The notes beneath the pieces are model-generated. The model was given only the letters and a program-made list of their open reading frames with translations, was not told the origin of the DNA and ran no database searches. A DNA stretch of 56,781 nucleotides from Acholeplasmatales bacterium (GTDB lineage: Bacteria; Bacillota_I; Bacilli_A; Acholeplasmatales; Anaeroplasmataceae): contig JAILRQ010000005.1 in the NCBI GenBank assembly GCA_024698125.1, positions 1-56,781 on the forward strand, written 5' to 3'. The translations under genes were made by a program, and so were the position numbers. How positions within the stretch are numbered: position 1 is the first letter of the stretch; each line of letters starts with the position of its first letter. Below, one piece after another: positions 29,259-39,481 of the stretch.

Positions 29259-29591
29259 ATGAAGGATAATATGATTACTATTACTACTGAGGATGGAAGA
29301 GAAATTGAATGTGTAATTTTATTTACATATCATTCAGATGATTTCGGACATGATTATGTAGTATTTAAGGATCCAAACAGCAACACTGCAGGTGCCTGCA
29401 TCTATATCCCACAGGAGGATGGACGTGGAACACTTTCTGATATTGAGTCAGATGAGGAGTGGGAAATGCTTCAGGATGCCCTAAATGAGTGGCTTGAGAA
29501 GAACCAGGATAAGTATGAGGAGTCTTGCGGAGGATGCGGATCTTGCTCATGCGGTGGAGACTGCTCATGCAATGGATGTGACGAGAACTAA
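29259..29591 (+). CDS. DUF1292 family protein with Cys-rich C-terminal tail
   Basis: ITITTEDGREIECVILFTY...; tail CGGCGSCSCGGDCSCNGCDEN; alaS-ruvX-DUF1292 gene order. Confidence 0.88.
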   Translation: MKDNMITITTEDGREIECVILFTYHSDDFGHDYVVFKDPNSNTAGACIYIPQEDGRGTLSDIESDEEWEMLQDALNEWLEKNQDKYEESCGGCGSCSCGGDCSCNGCDEN

Positions 29592-30226
29592 TGGGAATTA
29601 ATATTTCACATGATATAGATAAATCCCTTAATCTTTCGTTTAATGAATATGAAATGAAGATGAGAGATTATGCTATAGAAAATAGTGTACCAATTATAAC
29701 TGATGAGGGGCTTAGGTTCCTTGAGGATACTATAAAGAAATATAATGTTAAAACTATTCTTGAAATAGGTACTGCAATAGGCTATAGCGCAGAGCGTATT
29801 TCAAGAGCTAATGATGTATGTGTTTATACAATAGAGCGTGTAGATAGTATGTATAATGAAGCCCTAAAGAATATAAAGGCCTTAGGACTTAGTGATAAGA
29901 TACACGTAATATTTAAGGATGCCCTAGAGGCATACCCTGATGTTGAAAACGTAATGTTTGACGCCCTATTTATTGATGCGGCTAAGGGACAGTATAAGCA
30001 TTTCTTTGAGCTATATGAGAAGAATCTTAAAAAGGGTGGAATAGTTATTTGTGATAACATGAGCTTCCACGGATTTTTAGATAAGGATCCTTCTTTAATG
30101 TCACGTTCACTAAGAGGATTAGTGCGTAAGCTTCGTGACTTCCATGATTTTTTAAACAATAATCCAAATTATGATACTACATACTATGAAATTGGAGACG
30201 GTATGAGTATTTCCATTAAAAAATAA
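29591..30226 (+). CDS. O-methyltransferase (TrmR/YrrM-like)
   Basis: ILEIGTAIGYSAERIS, DALFIDAAKGQYKHFFE. Confidence 0.88.
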   Translation: MGINISHDIDKSLNLSFNEYEMKMRDYAIENSVPIITDEGLRFLEDTIKKYNVKTILEIGTAIGYSAERISRANDVCVYTIERVDSMYNEALKNIKALGLSDKIHVIFKDALEAYPDVENVMFDALFIDAAKGQYKHFFELYEKNLKKGGIVICDNMSFHGFLDKDPSLMSRSLRGLVRKLRDFHDFLNNNPNYDTTYYEIGDGMSISIKK

Positions 30227-30291
30227 ATCTCACCTATAAGGTGAGGTTTTTTTATGCTATAATTAAGATAGTAATGAATGGGTGTGATAAT

Positions 30292-30984
30292 ATGAATAAT
30301 GAAACATTTAATTTAACTGTAACTCCAGAGCTTAGAATTGAGTTTTTAGAGCGTATTACTAGGGCTAAGGAGCTTATGGCATACTATGAATGTGCCATAA
30401 TGGAGGTTGAAACTAAATTTAAGGTATTGAATAAGCAGTTTTCACTAATGGCTGATAGAAATCCAATTGATTCAATTCAATCTCGTTTAAAGAGCCCTGA
30501 ATCAATTTTAAATAAGCTTATAAAAAGAAATCTACCACTTACAATAGATGCGATAGAAAATAATCTTACAGATATTGCAGGAGTTAGAGTTATCTGCTCC
30601 TTTATTGAAGATATTTATACTCTAAAGGAAGCTATTGAGAAGCAGGATGATATAAAGGTTTTAGAGATTAAGGATTATATTAAAAATCCTAAGCCAAATG
30701 GATATCGTTCACTACATATGATAGTTGAGATTCCTATCTTCCTTTTAAAGGAGAAAAGACCTATGAAGGTAGAAATACAGCTTAGAACTATAGCCATGCA
30801 GACATGGGCATCCTTGGAGCATCAAATATTCTATAAGAAAAAATATCCAGAGGATATTATAACAAAATATAGAGCAAAGCTTTTAGATGCGGCTAACCTA
30901 AGCTATAAGCTAGATCAGGAGATGCAATCTATAAAGAAGGAAACACAGGAGAAGATTATATCTACTGAGCCAGAGCTAGATTAA
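30292..30984 (+). CDS. Small alarmone synthetase / GTP pyrophosphokinase (RelQ-like)
   Basis: DIAGVRVICSFIEDIY, KPNGYRSLHMIVEIP, VEIQLRTIAMQTWASLEHQ. Confidence 0.92.
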   Translation: MNNETFNLTVTPELRIEFLERITRAKELMAYYECAIMEVETKFKVLNKQFSLMADRNPIDSIQSRLKSPESILNKLIKRNLPLTIDAIENNLTDIAGVRVICSFIEDIYTLKEAIEKQDDIKVLEIKDYIKNPKPNGYRSLHMIVEIPIFLLKEKRPMKVEIQLRTIAMQTWASLEHQIFYKKKYPEDIITKYRAKLLDAANLSYKLDQEMQSIKKETQEKIISTEPELD

Positions 30985-31016
30985 AAATAAAGGCAGGATT
31001 AAATCCTGCCATTTTT

Positions 31017-31859
31017 TTATCTATAGTATTTATAAACACACTCAATTGAAGAATCAATGTCCTCAGGCTTAATACCCTCAAATGTAAGGTATGCGTTAGG
31101 ACATTCCTTCTTGATGATAGGGAAGAAGATATCCCATCTCATAAGCCCTTGTCCAAGACCTACCTGAACAAGCTTATTGTTTTCCTTATCAACTACGAAA
31201 TCCTTTAGGTGGAAGATTACTGTATCATTTTTGAATAGCTCAATTGCTCTTTTAAATATTTCAACCTGCTCAGTGTAGTTTGAAATATCAAGATAATTGT
31301 AGATATCAATAGTAATCTTTACATGTCCGTTATTGATTGCGTCAAATAATCTCTTTAATTGATCTGGAGAATACATACAATGTCCATATGCACCCTCAAT
31401 AGCAAGGCATGCGTCATTTTCCTTTGCACACTCTGCAAGATCCTTAAATATTCTAATATCCTCAGCTAAGGCTTCCTCAGTTCTATTAAGAGGATTATAT
31501 GTCCACTTATCATCGTTAAATGAACCAGTCTCAGTACCTACATACTTACAGTTGAAGTATTTAGCATACTTTAAATGCTCCTTAAACTTTGCAATCATTT
31601 GCTCAACCTTATTCTTATCTGAATGAACTGGGTTGAAGTAGGCTCCAAGTAGAGAAATCTCAAGACCCTCATCAGCAAATGCCTTATAGAATGCCTTACA
31701 CTTTTCAGGATTTAAGGTTCCTGCAAGTCCACTTTCTCCTTCAATACACTTATTAATTACAAGCTGTACTGCTGTAAGCTTATGAGAAGCAACCTTCTTG
31801 GCAACACTCTCTGCAGTACCTTTTCCATAATCATGTGCTCTATAGCTAATTTTAATCAT
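31017..31859 (-). CDS. Sugar phosphate isomerase/epimerase (xylose-isomerase-like TIM barrel)
   Basis: FNCKYVGTETGSF, ACLAIEGAYGHCMYSPDQL, FHLKDFVVD. Confidence 0.85.
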   Translation of the reverse strand: MIKISYRAHDYGKGTAESVAKKVASHKLTAVQLVINKCIEGESGLAGTLNPEKCKAFYKAFADEGLEISLLGAYFNPVHSDKNKVEQMIAKFKEHLKYAKYFNCKYVGTETGSFNDDKWTYNPLNRTEEALAEDIRIFKDLAECAKENDACLAIEGAYGHCMYSPDQLKRLFDAINNGHVKITIDIYNYLDISNYTEQVEIFKRAIELFKNDTVIFHLKDFVVDKENNKLVQVGLGQGLMRWDIFFPIIKKECPNAYLTFEGIKPEDIDSSIECVYKYYR

Positions 31860-31981
31860 AATTCTAACACCTCATAGATTAATTATATTATATTTTTCAT
31901 TTATTTTAAATAAATAAATGTTTTTAATGTAAAAAGGTTTTATTTTTGTTATAATTAAAAATGTATAATGAGGTGTTATTT

Positions 31982-32866
31982 GTGAAGATATCAGAAATAT
32001 TAAAAAAGAAGAAAACTTTATCATTTGAGGTATTCCCTCCAAAGAAGGGAAGAGAGGATGATCTTGAAAATCTATTTAGAACAATAGATATGGTTAAAAA
32101 GTTCAATCCAGACTTTATATCAGTTACCTATGGTGCTGGTGGTAATAATAGTAAGAATACAGCAGTTATTGCAGATTACTTAAAGAATACTGCTCATATT
32201 GAACCACTTGCCCACCTTACAGGTGGTCCTTCAACACCAGAGGAAATCCTTAATGTCTTAAAGGATTTAAAGGGTAAGGGTATTGAAAATATCCTAGCCC
32301 TAAGAGGAGATAAGCCAAAGGATTTAGATATTGAGTATTGTAAGGATTTCCCACATGCAACAGATTTAATGGATTATATTAAGAAGAATAAATATAATTT
32401 CTGTCTTGCAGGTGCCTGCTACCCAGAGGGTCATACAGAGTGTGACACTCTATATGAGGATTTATTAAATCTTAAGAAGAAGCAAGATAGTGGAGCTGAG
32501 TTCTTAATTACTCAGGTATTCTATGATAATAATTATTTCTATCGTTTAATAAGAGAGGCTAGAAAGATTGGTATTACAGTACCTATTATTCCAGGTATTA
32601 TGCCACTTACTACAAAGGCCTCTGTTGAGCGTACTGTAAAGCTTACAGGAGCTGCAGTACCTCTAACACTTAGAGCTATGATAGAGCGTTTTAAGGATGA
32701 TAAGGAGGCTATTCGTGAGATTGGTATTAATTATGCCGTATCTCAGATTCTAGACCTTCTTGCCAACGATGTAGATGGAATTCATATCTATATCTTAAAT
32801 AATTTTAACAATGCCAAGGAAATATATGACAAGATGGCACATGTGTTTGAAAAGGAAATGAAGTAG
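31982..32866 (+). CDS. metF: Methylenetetrahydrofolate reductase
   Basis: LSFEVFPPKKGREDDLE, FISVTYGAGG, PLAHLTGGPSTPEEI, LALRGDKPKD. Confidence 0.95.
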   Translation: MKISEILKKKKTLSFEVFPPKKGREDDLENLFRTIDMVKKFNPDFISVTYGAGGNNSKNTAVIADYLKNTAHIEPLAHLTGGPSTPEEILNVLKDLKGKGIENILALRGDKPKDLDIEYCKDFPHATDLMDYIKKNKYNFCLAGACYPEGHTECDTLYEDLLNLKKKQDSGAEFLITQVFYDNNYFYRLIREARKIGITVPIIPGIMPLTTKASVERTVKLTGAAVPLTLRAMIERFKDDKEAIREIGINYAVSQILDLLANDVDGIHIYILNNFNNAKEIYDKMAHVFEKEMK

Positions 32867-32867
32867 A

Positions 32868-33476
32868 TTGAACAAGGACTTAATCTTTAAATATCTGGGA
32901 TATCGTAATGTAGAGCCAGATCCAAAAACATTAAAGTTAATAGATGAATGTATAGAAGAGGTTAAGTCACTTGCAAGCTTCAAATACATCTATCAGGAAT
33001 ATAGTGAGCCACTTCCATTCTTATTAAAGAATGAGGCCTATATGAAGTATCTTAGTGGTGCATCATCATATCTTTTAGTCGCAACCACTCTTGGTATTGC
33101 GGTTGATAGAAGGCTATCACTATATGAAAAGACTGATATGACTAAGTCAGTTATTTTTGACTGCACTGCATCTGCCTATATTGAAGAGATGGCAGATATG
33201 TATGAGAAAACAAAGCTTCAATATGAGAAGCTTTCATTTAGATTTTGCCCAGGATATTCTGGTACATCATTTCTTGATAACCAGGAGGCCGCAAAATATC
33301 TAAATGTTACTAAATATTTAGGAATAAACTTCCTATCAAGTGGTCTTATGGTACCACTTAAGAGTATGATTGGAATTGTAGCTATTGGAAATAATGCTCG
33401 TAAGAGCTGCAGTGGCTGCGTTAGAATGGGAAAATGTGAGTATAGAAGGGATGGGACAACATGCTACAAGGAGTAG
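32868..33476 (+). CDS. Methionine synthase reactivation-domain-like protein (separate polypeptide)
   Basis: ~200 aa between metF and metH; FRFCPGYSGTSFLDNQEAAKYLN motif typical of the MetH activation domain; Cys-rich C-term. Confidence 0.8.
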   Translation: MNKDLIFKYLGYRNVEPDPKTLKLIDECIEEVKSLASFKYIYQEYSEPLPFLLKNEAYMKYLSGASSYLLVATTLGIAVDRRLSLYEKTDMTKSVIFDCTASAYIEEMADMYEKTKLQYEKLSFRFCPGYSGTSFLDNQEAAKYLNVTKYLGINFLSSGLMVPLKSMIGIVAIGNNARKSCSGCVRMGKCEYRRDGTTCYKE

Positions 33477-35794
33477 AAATATTTGATGGTGGATTTGGTT
33501 CAGAGCTTCAAAAGCGTGGTATGAAGGCTGGAGAGGTTCCTGAAGAATTAAATATTACACATCCAGAAATTATTACAGATATTCATAAGGCTTATGTAGA
33601 GGCTGGATGTGATTACATTACTTGTAATTCATTTGGTTTAAATCCAATAAAGATGAAGGACTCTAAATATAGCGTAAAGGAAATGGCAGAGGCTGCCATA
33701 GCCTGTGCTAGGGCCGCAGCTAAGGGTCAAAAGATTATGTTTGATATTGGTCCTATTGGAAGACTATTACAGCCACTTGGTGACCTATCCTTTGATGAGG
33801 CATATGAGTGCTTTAAGGAAATAGTTTTAGTAACTAAGGATTTAGTAGATGGATATATTATTGAAACATTTAGTGATCTTTATGAAATTAAGGCTTGTAT
33901 ACTTGCTGTAAAGGAAAACTCAGAGGGTAAGCTTATATATGCAACTATGACCTTTGATGAAAGTGGAAGAACCCTTACAGGTTCAACTCCTGAGATTATG
34001 ACATATACCCTTGAAGGACTTGGAGTTGACGCCCTTGGTGTTAACTGCTCACTTGGTCCTTGGGATTTAATGCCTATTGTAAGAAAGATTTTAGAGACAT
34101 CTCATACACCTGTAATTGTTCAGGCTAACCGTGGACTTCCACGAATCCTTAAGGGAGTTACTATCTATGATTTAAAGCTTACTGACTTTACATCTGCATA
34201 TGATAAGTTCTATGAGATGGGAGTGGCTATTATGGGTGGATGCTGTGGAACAGATCCAGAGTTTATCCACGCCCTAACAGAGCATAAGGGAAAGCCTATT
34301 TTAATGAAGGAAAATCCTTATAAGACTATTTGCTGCTCCGCAACAAATCTTGTAGAGATAAAGGATGTTCAGGTCTGTGGAGAAAGATTAAACCCAACAG
34401 GAAAGAAAAAGCTTAAGGAGGCACTAGCTGCAGGAAACTATGATTATCTTTTACAAGAAGGTATTAAGCAGGTTAATGCAGGTGCTGATTTATTAGACTT
34501 AAATGTTGGAGTTCCTATGATTGATGAGCCAAAGACTATGAAGGAGGCTTTAACTAAGCTTTTAGAGGTTATAAACCTTCCATTCCAAATTGACTCATCT
34601 AATAAGGATGCAATGGAGATTGGTGCTCGTTATGCTAATGGACTTCCTATCCTAAACTCTGTAAATGGAGAGATGGAGGTAATGGATAGAGTATTCCCTA
34701 TTGCTAAAAAGTATGGATGTACTGTTTTAGGACTAGCACTAGATTCTGCAGGAATTCCTCAAACAGCAGAGGATAGATATAAGATTGCTAAGCGTATTGT
34801 TGATTATGCAAAGGATAAGTATGGTATAGAAAAGAATAGAATTATTATTGATACACTTACTCTTACAGCATCATCAGAGCAAAAGCTTGTAAAGGAAACC
34901 GTAGAGGCGCTAGAGCTTGTAACAACAAGGCTTGGAGTAAGAACTGCTCTTGGAGTTTCAAACTGCTCATTTGGTCTTCCAAATAGACCACTGCTTAATA
35001 GAACATTCTTAGCTCTTGCAATGCAAAAGGGATTAAATATGCCAATTATTAATCCAAATGATACAGAGATGATGAATACAATATATGCCTATAAGGTTTT
35101 ATATAACATTGATGAAAACTCTGTAGACTATATTTCAAAGCAATCAAATGTAGAGGCACAGCCTCAAGCTCAGGCCTCATCTATGAGTCTTGCTGAGGTT
35201 GTAAGAATTGGATTAAAGGATGAAATCAAGGCTAAAACTCTTGAAACATTAAAGACAACAGATCCAATGTCTATAATAAATGATATCCTAATACCTACCC
35301 TAAATGAGGTTGGAGTATTATTTGATAAGCAAAAGATTTATCTTCCACAGCTTATGATGTCTGCTGAGGCTGCAAAGATGGCCTTTGCAGTTATTGAGGA
35401 TAATTTCCCTAAAAAGGAAACTGATTCAAGACCAATGATTATGGCAACAGTTAGAGGAGATATTCATGATATTGGAAAGAATATCGTTTGTGTAATCCTT
35501 CAGTCATATGGATATAATGTAATTGATTTAGGAAAGGATGTACCAACAGAAGCTATCCTTGAGGCCTATAAGAAATATAATCCAATGGCAATTGGATTAA
35601 GTGCCTTAATGACTACAACAGTTACAAATATGGCAGAGACTATTAAGGAGCTTAAAAAGATAGATGGAATGTGCCCTATTTTTGTAGGAGGAGCTGTAAT
35701 GACTCTAGATATAGCACATGACATAAATGCTGATTATTATTCAAAGGATCCATTGGAGCTAATTGAAATAATTAGAAGGGACGGAATTAAATAA
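33461..35794 (+). CDS. metH: Cobalamin-dependent methionine synthase lacking the activation domain
   Basis: Hcy-binding (IFDGGFGSELQKRG...GGCCGTDPEFI), pterin-binding, B12-binding (DIHDIGKNIVCVILQSYGYNVIDLGKDVP). Confidence 0.95.
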   Translation: MLQGVEIFDGGFGSELQKRGMKAGEVPEELNITHPEIITDIHKAYVEAGCDYITCNSFGLNPIKMKDSKYSVKEMAEAAIACARAAAKGQKIMFDIGPIGRLLQPLGDLSFDEAYECFKEIVLVTKDLVDGYIIETFSDLYEIKACILAVKENSEGKLIYATMTFDESGRTLTGSTPEIMTYTLEGLGVDALGVNCSLGPWDLMPIVRKILETSHTPVIVQANRGLPRILKGVTIYDLKLTDFTSAYDKFYEMGVAIMGGCCGTDPEFIHALTEHKGKPILMKENPYKTICCSATNLVEIKDVQVCGERLNPTGKKKLKEALAAGNYDYLLQEGIKQVNAGADLLDLNVGVPMIDEPKTMKEALTKLLEVINLPFQIDSSNKDAMEIGARYANGLPILNSVNGEMEVMDRVFPIAKKYGCTVLGLALDSAGIPQTAEDRYKIAKRIVDYAKDKYGIEKNRIIIDTLTLTASSEQKLVKETVEALELVTTRLGVRTALGVSNCSFGLPNRPLLNRTFLALAMQKGLNMPIINPNDTEMMNTIYAYKVLYNIDENSVDYISKQSNVEAQPQAQASSMSLAEVVRIGLKDEIKAKTLETLKTTDPMSIINDILIPTLNEVGVLFDKQKIYLPQLMMSAEAAKMAFAVIEDNFPKKETDSRPMIMATVRGDIHDIGKNIVCVILQSYGYNVIDLGKDVPTEAILEAYKKYNPMAIGLSALMTTTVTNMAETIKELKKIDGMCPIFVGGAVMTLDIAHDINADYYSKDPLELIEIIRRDGIK

Positions 35795-36234
35795 TGGAAA
35801 AAATAACAAGCTTTACCGTAGATCATATGACTCTACTTCCTGGACTTTATGTATCAAGAATGGATACAATGGATGGATTTAAGTTCACAACCTTTGACTT
35901 AAGAGTTACAAGACCTAACTTTGAGCCAGTTATGAATACTGCAGAGATTCACACCATAGAGCATCTAGCAGCTACATACTTTAGAAACTATCATAAGGAT
36001 AAGACAATGTATTTTGGACCTATGGGATGTAGAACTGGATTTTATCTAATCTATAAGGGTGAGCTTACAGCAGATGATGTTAAAAAGGATGTAATTGATT
36101 GCTTCCGCTTTATAAGAGATTTTGAAGGAGAAATTCCTGGTGCTAAGCCTGAGGAATGTGGAAACTATCTTGATCAAAATCTTCCAATGGCAAAGTATCT
36201 TGCCAAGAAATATTTAAAGGCTTTAGGTGATTAA
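35794..36234 (+). CDS. luxS: S-ribosylhomocysteine lyase
   Basis: SFTVDHMTLLPGLYVSR, EIHTIEHLAATYFRN, GPMGCRTGFYL. Confidence 0.97.
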   Translation: MEKITSFTVDHMTLLPGLYVSRMDTMDGFKFTTFDLRVTRPNFEPVMNTAEIHTIEHLAATYFRNYHKDKTMYFGPMGCRTGFYLIYKGELTADDVKKDVIDCFRFIRDFEGEIPGAKPEECGNYLDQNLPMAKYLAKKYLKALGD

Positions 36235-36883
36235 ATTGTATATTGAGGAAAATCCTAATTTAACAATTAATAAGGATAAAATTAAATCTCTTCTAAATGA
36301 GGTAGGTAATGTAGAAATCGTTGCTGCCACTAAGTATATCTCAGAGGACGCAATGAAGGATTTATATAACGCAGGTATTACCTCATTTGGTGAAAATAGA
36401 GTAGAGCCCTTTATTCGTAAGCACCAAAATCTTAAGGGTTTAGGTGCAAGATGGCATTTCATTGGTCATCTACAGCGTAATAAGGCTAAAAAAATTATAA
36501 ATGATATTGATGTTCTTCATTCTCTAGATTCCATAGAGCTTGCAAAAATCATCAATAATAAAAGAGAGACTCCACTTGATTGCTATATCGAGCTTAAGCT
36601 TGTAGATAATCCTTTAAAGGATGGAGTTCTTGAAAAGGATTTAGACCAATTTATAAACGAGATTAGAACAAATTATCCTAAAATAAATATCATAGGTCTT
36701 ATGGCTATGACTGAGCCAGATATGACAGATAATGAAAAGAAGGCCTTATTTAAAAGAGTTGTTGAAATAGGTCATCATTATAATCTTTCTAAGTTTTCAA
36801 TGGGAATGAGTGAGGATTATATGGACGCCATTTCTTCAGGATCTACATGTATAAGGCTTGGAAGAATACTTTTTAATATGTGA
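36227..36883 (+). CDS. YggS-family pyridoxal phosphate homeostasis protein
   Basis: VEIVAATKYISEDAMKDLYNAGITSFGENRV, RWHFIGHLQRNK, SMGMSEDYMDAI. Confidence 0.93.
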   Translation: MIKLYIEENPNLTINKDKIKSLLNEVGNVEIVAATKYISEDAMKDLYNAGITSFGENRVEPFIRKHQNLKGLGARWHFIGHLQRNKAKKIINDIDVLHSLDSIELAKIINNKRETPLDCYIELKLVDNPLKDGVLEKDLDQFINEIRTNYPKINIIGLMAMTEPDMTDNEKKALFKRVVEIGHHYNLSKFSMGMSEDYMDAISSGSTCIRLGRILFNM

Positions 36884-36891
36884 GGTGAATT

Positions 36892-38370
36892 GTGATGGAC
36901 GCACTTACATCAGATGAAATTAGAAGAATTGATAATAATACCTGTATAAAGAAGGGTTCAATTAATTTAATGGAGGATGCTGGATGTAAGATGGCATCCA
37001 TCATTTTATCCTATTACACACCAAAAAATGTCTTACTTCTTGTAGGAAGTGGAGGAAATGGTGGAGATGCCCTAGTTGTTGGAAGATATCTTCTAGATAA
37101 GGGTATAAATGTATCAGCCTTTATAATTTCAGAGGTCAAAAATGAGGATTCTAAAATAAACCTTAAAAGATTTAAGGGAAATATTATAAAAAATCCTATA
37201 TTTAAGGACTATGATTTAATAATTGATGGAATACTTGGAAATAATCAAAAAACGCCTTTAAAGGATGATTTAATACCTTTAATAAAGGAAATAAACGAAT
37301 TAGATATAAGAGTTGTCTCACTTGATATGCCAACAGGTATAAATACAGATAATGGACTACATTTGGGTGAGTTTATAAGAAGTGATTTATTAATCACTGT
37401 TGAATACCCAAAGCTTGGGCTATTCCTTCAGGATGGTCTTGATTCATATAAAAGACTTGAGACCATTAAGATTGGAATGGATGAGCCAAAGGATATTATA
37501 CATATAAATGAAGAAGCAGATTTTAAGGGAATACTTAAAAAAAGAGATAGAAACAGCAATAAATCAAGCTTTGGTAGAGCTTCAATTATTGCAGGCTCTA
37601 GGGATTATGCTGGTGCCTCATATATTTCATATAATGCCTTAAATCAGTTTATGATGGGTGTAGGATATTCATATTTATATGTACCAAAATCATTATATGA
37701 ATTATACGCTCTAAGATTTCCAGAGCTTATAGTATCACAGCTTAGTGATAAGGATGGATTTATTAAGTATAATCCTAGTGAATTAGATAAAATAATCGCA
37801 TCAAGTGATGCTATATCTATTGGTATGGGTATGGGAGTATCAGAAGATTTATATAAGACCCTTGATTATCTAATTCATAATTATGATAAAACCTTAATTA
37901 TTGATGCGGACGCATTAAATACCATATCAAAATATGGTGTAGATATTCTTTTAAATCATAAGCCAAATATTATACTTACTCCTCATCCAAAGGAGGCAGA
38001 AAGATTATCTGGTGTATTGGTTAAGGATATATTTGATAATCCAATAGATTTTGCTAAAGCTTTTGCAAAGAAATATAATATAACCCTTTTATTAAAGGGA
38101 GCCTCAACTATTATTACTGATGGCACACATTTAATGATATCTAGCTTTGGTAATACTGGCCTTGCAAAGGGAGGATCAGGAGATGCATTATCTGGAATAC
38201 TTGCTGGTGCTATCGCATCAAATGGACTTGATATTAAAAATGTAGGTCTTTCATCATTTATTCTTGGAAGAGCCTCAGAGCTTGCATCAAAAGATGAAAG
38301 CCAAAGAAGCCTTACTATATCAAAGATATCTTCAAATATAGGTAAGGTTATAAAAGAAATTGAAGATTAG
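36892..38370 (+). CDS. nnr: Bifunctional NAD(P)H-hydrate epimerase/dehydratase
   Basis: N-term VLLVGSGGNGGDALVVGRYL; C-term LTPHPKEAERLSG, GSGDALSGILAG. Confidence 0.93.
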   Translation: MMDALTSDEIRRIDNNTCIKKGSINLMEDAGCKMASIILSYYTPKNVLLLVGSGGNGGDALVVGRYLLDKGINVSAFIISEVKNEDSKINLKRFKGNIIKNPIFKDYDLIIDGILGNNQKTPLKDDLIPLIKEINELDIRVVSLDMPTGINTDNGLHLGEFIRSDLLITVEYPKLGLFLQDGLDSYKRLETIKIGMDEPKDIIHINEEADFKGILKKRDRNSNKSSFGRASIIAGSRDYAGASYISYNALNQFMMGVGYSYLYVPKSLYELYALRFPELIVSQLSDKDGFIKYNPSELDKIIASSDAISIGMGMGVSEDLYKTLDYLIHNYDKTLIIDADALNTISKYGVDILLNHKPNIILTPHPKEAERLSGVLVKDIFDNPIDFAKAFAKKYNITLLLKGASTIITDGTHLMISSFGNTGLAKGGSGDALSGILAGAIASNGLDIKNVGLSSFILGRASELASKDESQRSLTISKISSNIGKVIKEIED

Positions 38371-38440
38371 TCTTTTATAAAAGCTAAATATCTTGTATAA
38401 TTTAGTTATATTTTTTAAAAAGAAAAGAGGTTATTTTTAA

Positions 38441-38770
38441 ATGAAAACATGTTCAAGATGTGGATGTAGCTGTGATGATAACGAGAAGTTCTGCCATAAC
38501 TGTGGTAATGAGTTCGTTACAGGACAGCCTTATAATAATATGAATAACAATCCTTATGGAAATCCATACGGAAATCCTAATGGAGCTCAGCCAGTTGATA
38601 ATGGTACCTTAGTAGGAGGATTTGTATTAGGATTCCTTTTAGGGCTAATTGGACTTATTATTGCTCTTGTTGTAGGAAAATCTGATACAAAGAAGGGTGC
38701 TATCTTTGGATTTGTAATTCAAGCAATCCTTGGAGTAATACTTGTTGCAAGTGGATATTCATCATACTAA
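38441..38770 (+). CDS. Zinc-ribbon protein with C-terminal 2-TM module
   Basis: CSRCGCSCDDNEKFCHNCG; hydrophobic C-terminus. Confidence 0.85.
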   Translation: MKTCSRCGCSCDDNEKFCHNCGNEFVTGQPYNNMNNNPYGNPYGNPNGAQPVDNGTLVGGFVLGFLLGLIGLIIALVVGKSDTKKGAIFGFVIQAILGVILVASGYSSY

Positions 38771-38794
38771 GACTCAATATTGAGTCTTTTTTTT
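38768..38794 (+). terminator. Rho-independent terminator
   Basis: AAGACTCAATATTGAGTCTTTTTTTT. Confidence 0.8.
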
Positions 38795-38870
38795 ACATAA
38801 TTTCACATAGTATATTTCTTGAAATAAGCGATAATTATTTATATAATAAATATCAAAGGTAGGTGTTTTT

Positions 38871-39416
38871 ATGAGCAAGAATTATTATAGTATACTTGGT
38901 GTAGATAAAAATGCAACTGATGAAGATATAAAGAAGGCCTATAGAGCACTTGCTAAGAAGTATCATCCAGATGTTTCTACTGAGCCAGATGCTGAACAAA
39001 GGTTTAAGGATATAAATGAAGCTTATCAAACTCTTGGAGACAAGGATAAAAGAGCTATGTATGATATGTCATATAATAACCCAGGACAAGCAAGCCAAGG
39101 CTATAATTATAGACAAAATCCATATGCTAACAATACATACTTTTATGGAAAGATATGTCCACAGTGCCATTCTATAAATAATGTTACTAATGGAGCATGT
39201 CCTAGATGTGGTTATATTTTTAGAACAGCGCGTGAGCCTGAGTTTAACTATACAACCTCATATCCAGGTGGATCTATTGTTCATGGATTTTTATTAGGAT
39301 TTATCTTTAATTTCTTTGGACTTATAATTGCAACCCTATTTGGAGGTAAGAGAACAAGAGCTGGAGCTATCTGGGGATTTTTAACTCTTGTAATTGTTGC
39401 GGGATTAATAATGTAA
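38871..39416 (+). CDS. J-domain protein with zinc ribbon and C-terminal 2-TM module
   Basis: [52 protein letters not shown]-terminal TM pair. Confidence 0.92.
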   Translation: MSKNYYSILGVDKNATDEDIKKAYRALAKKYHPDVSTEPDAEQRFKDINEAYQTLGDKDKRAMYDMSYNNPGQASQGYNYRQNPYANNTYFYGKICPQCHSINNVTNGACPRCGYIFRTAREPEFNYTTSYPGGSIVHGFLLGFIFNFFGLIIATLFGGKRTRAGAIWGFLTLVIVAGLIM

Positions 39417-39421
39417 TATAT

Positions 39422-39452
39422 AGGTATCATGCTTTGTCATGATACCTTTTTT
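39422..39452 (+). terminator. Rho-independent terminator
   Basis: AGGTATCATG-ctttgt-CATGATACCTTTTTT. Confidence 0.8.
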
Positions 39453-39481
39453 ATTTTTATTTAGTAAAAGTATATAATTTC

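Noticed and set aside
31860-31981. SAM riboswitch upstream of metF/metH
   Set aside because: Upstream region is only ~120 nt of AT-rich sequence with no recognisable SAM-I/II or T-box features.
33461-35794. Truncated or frameshifted metH
   Set aside because: The missing reactivation domain is encoded intact by the adjacent 32868-33476 gene, so this is a split arrangement, not decay.
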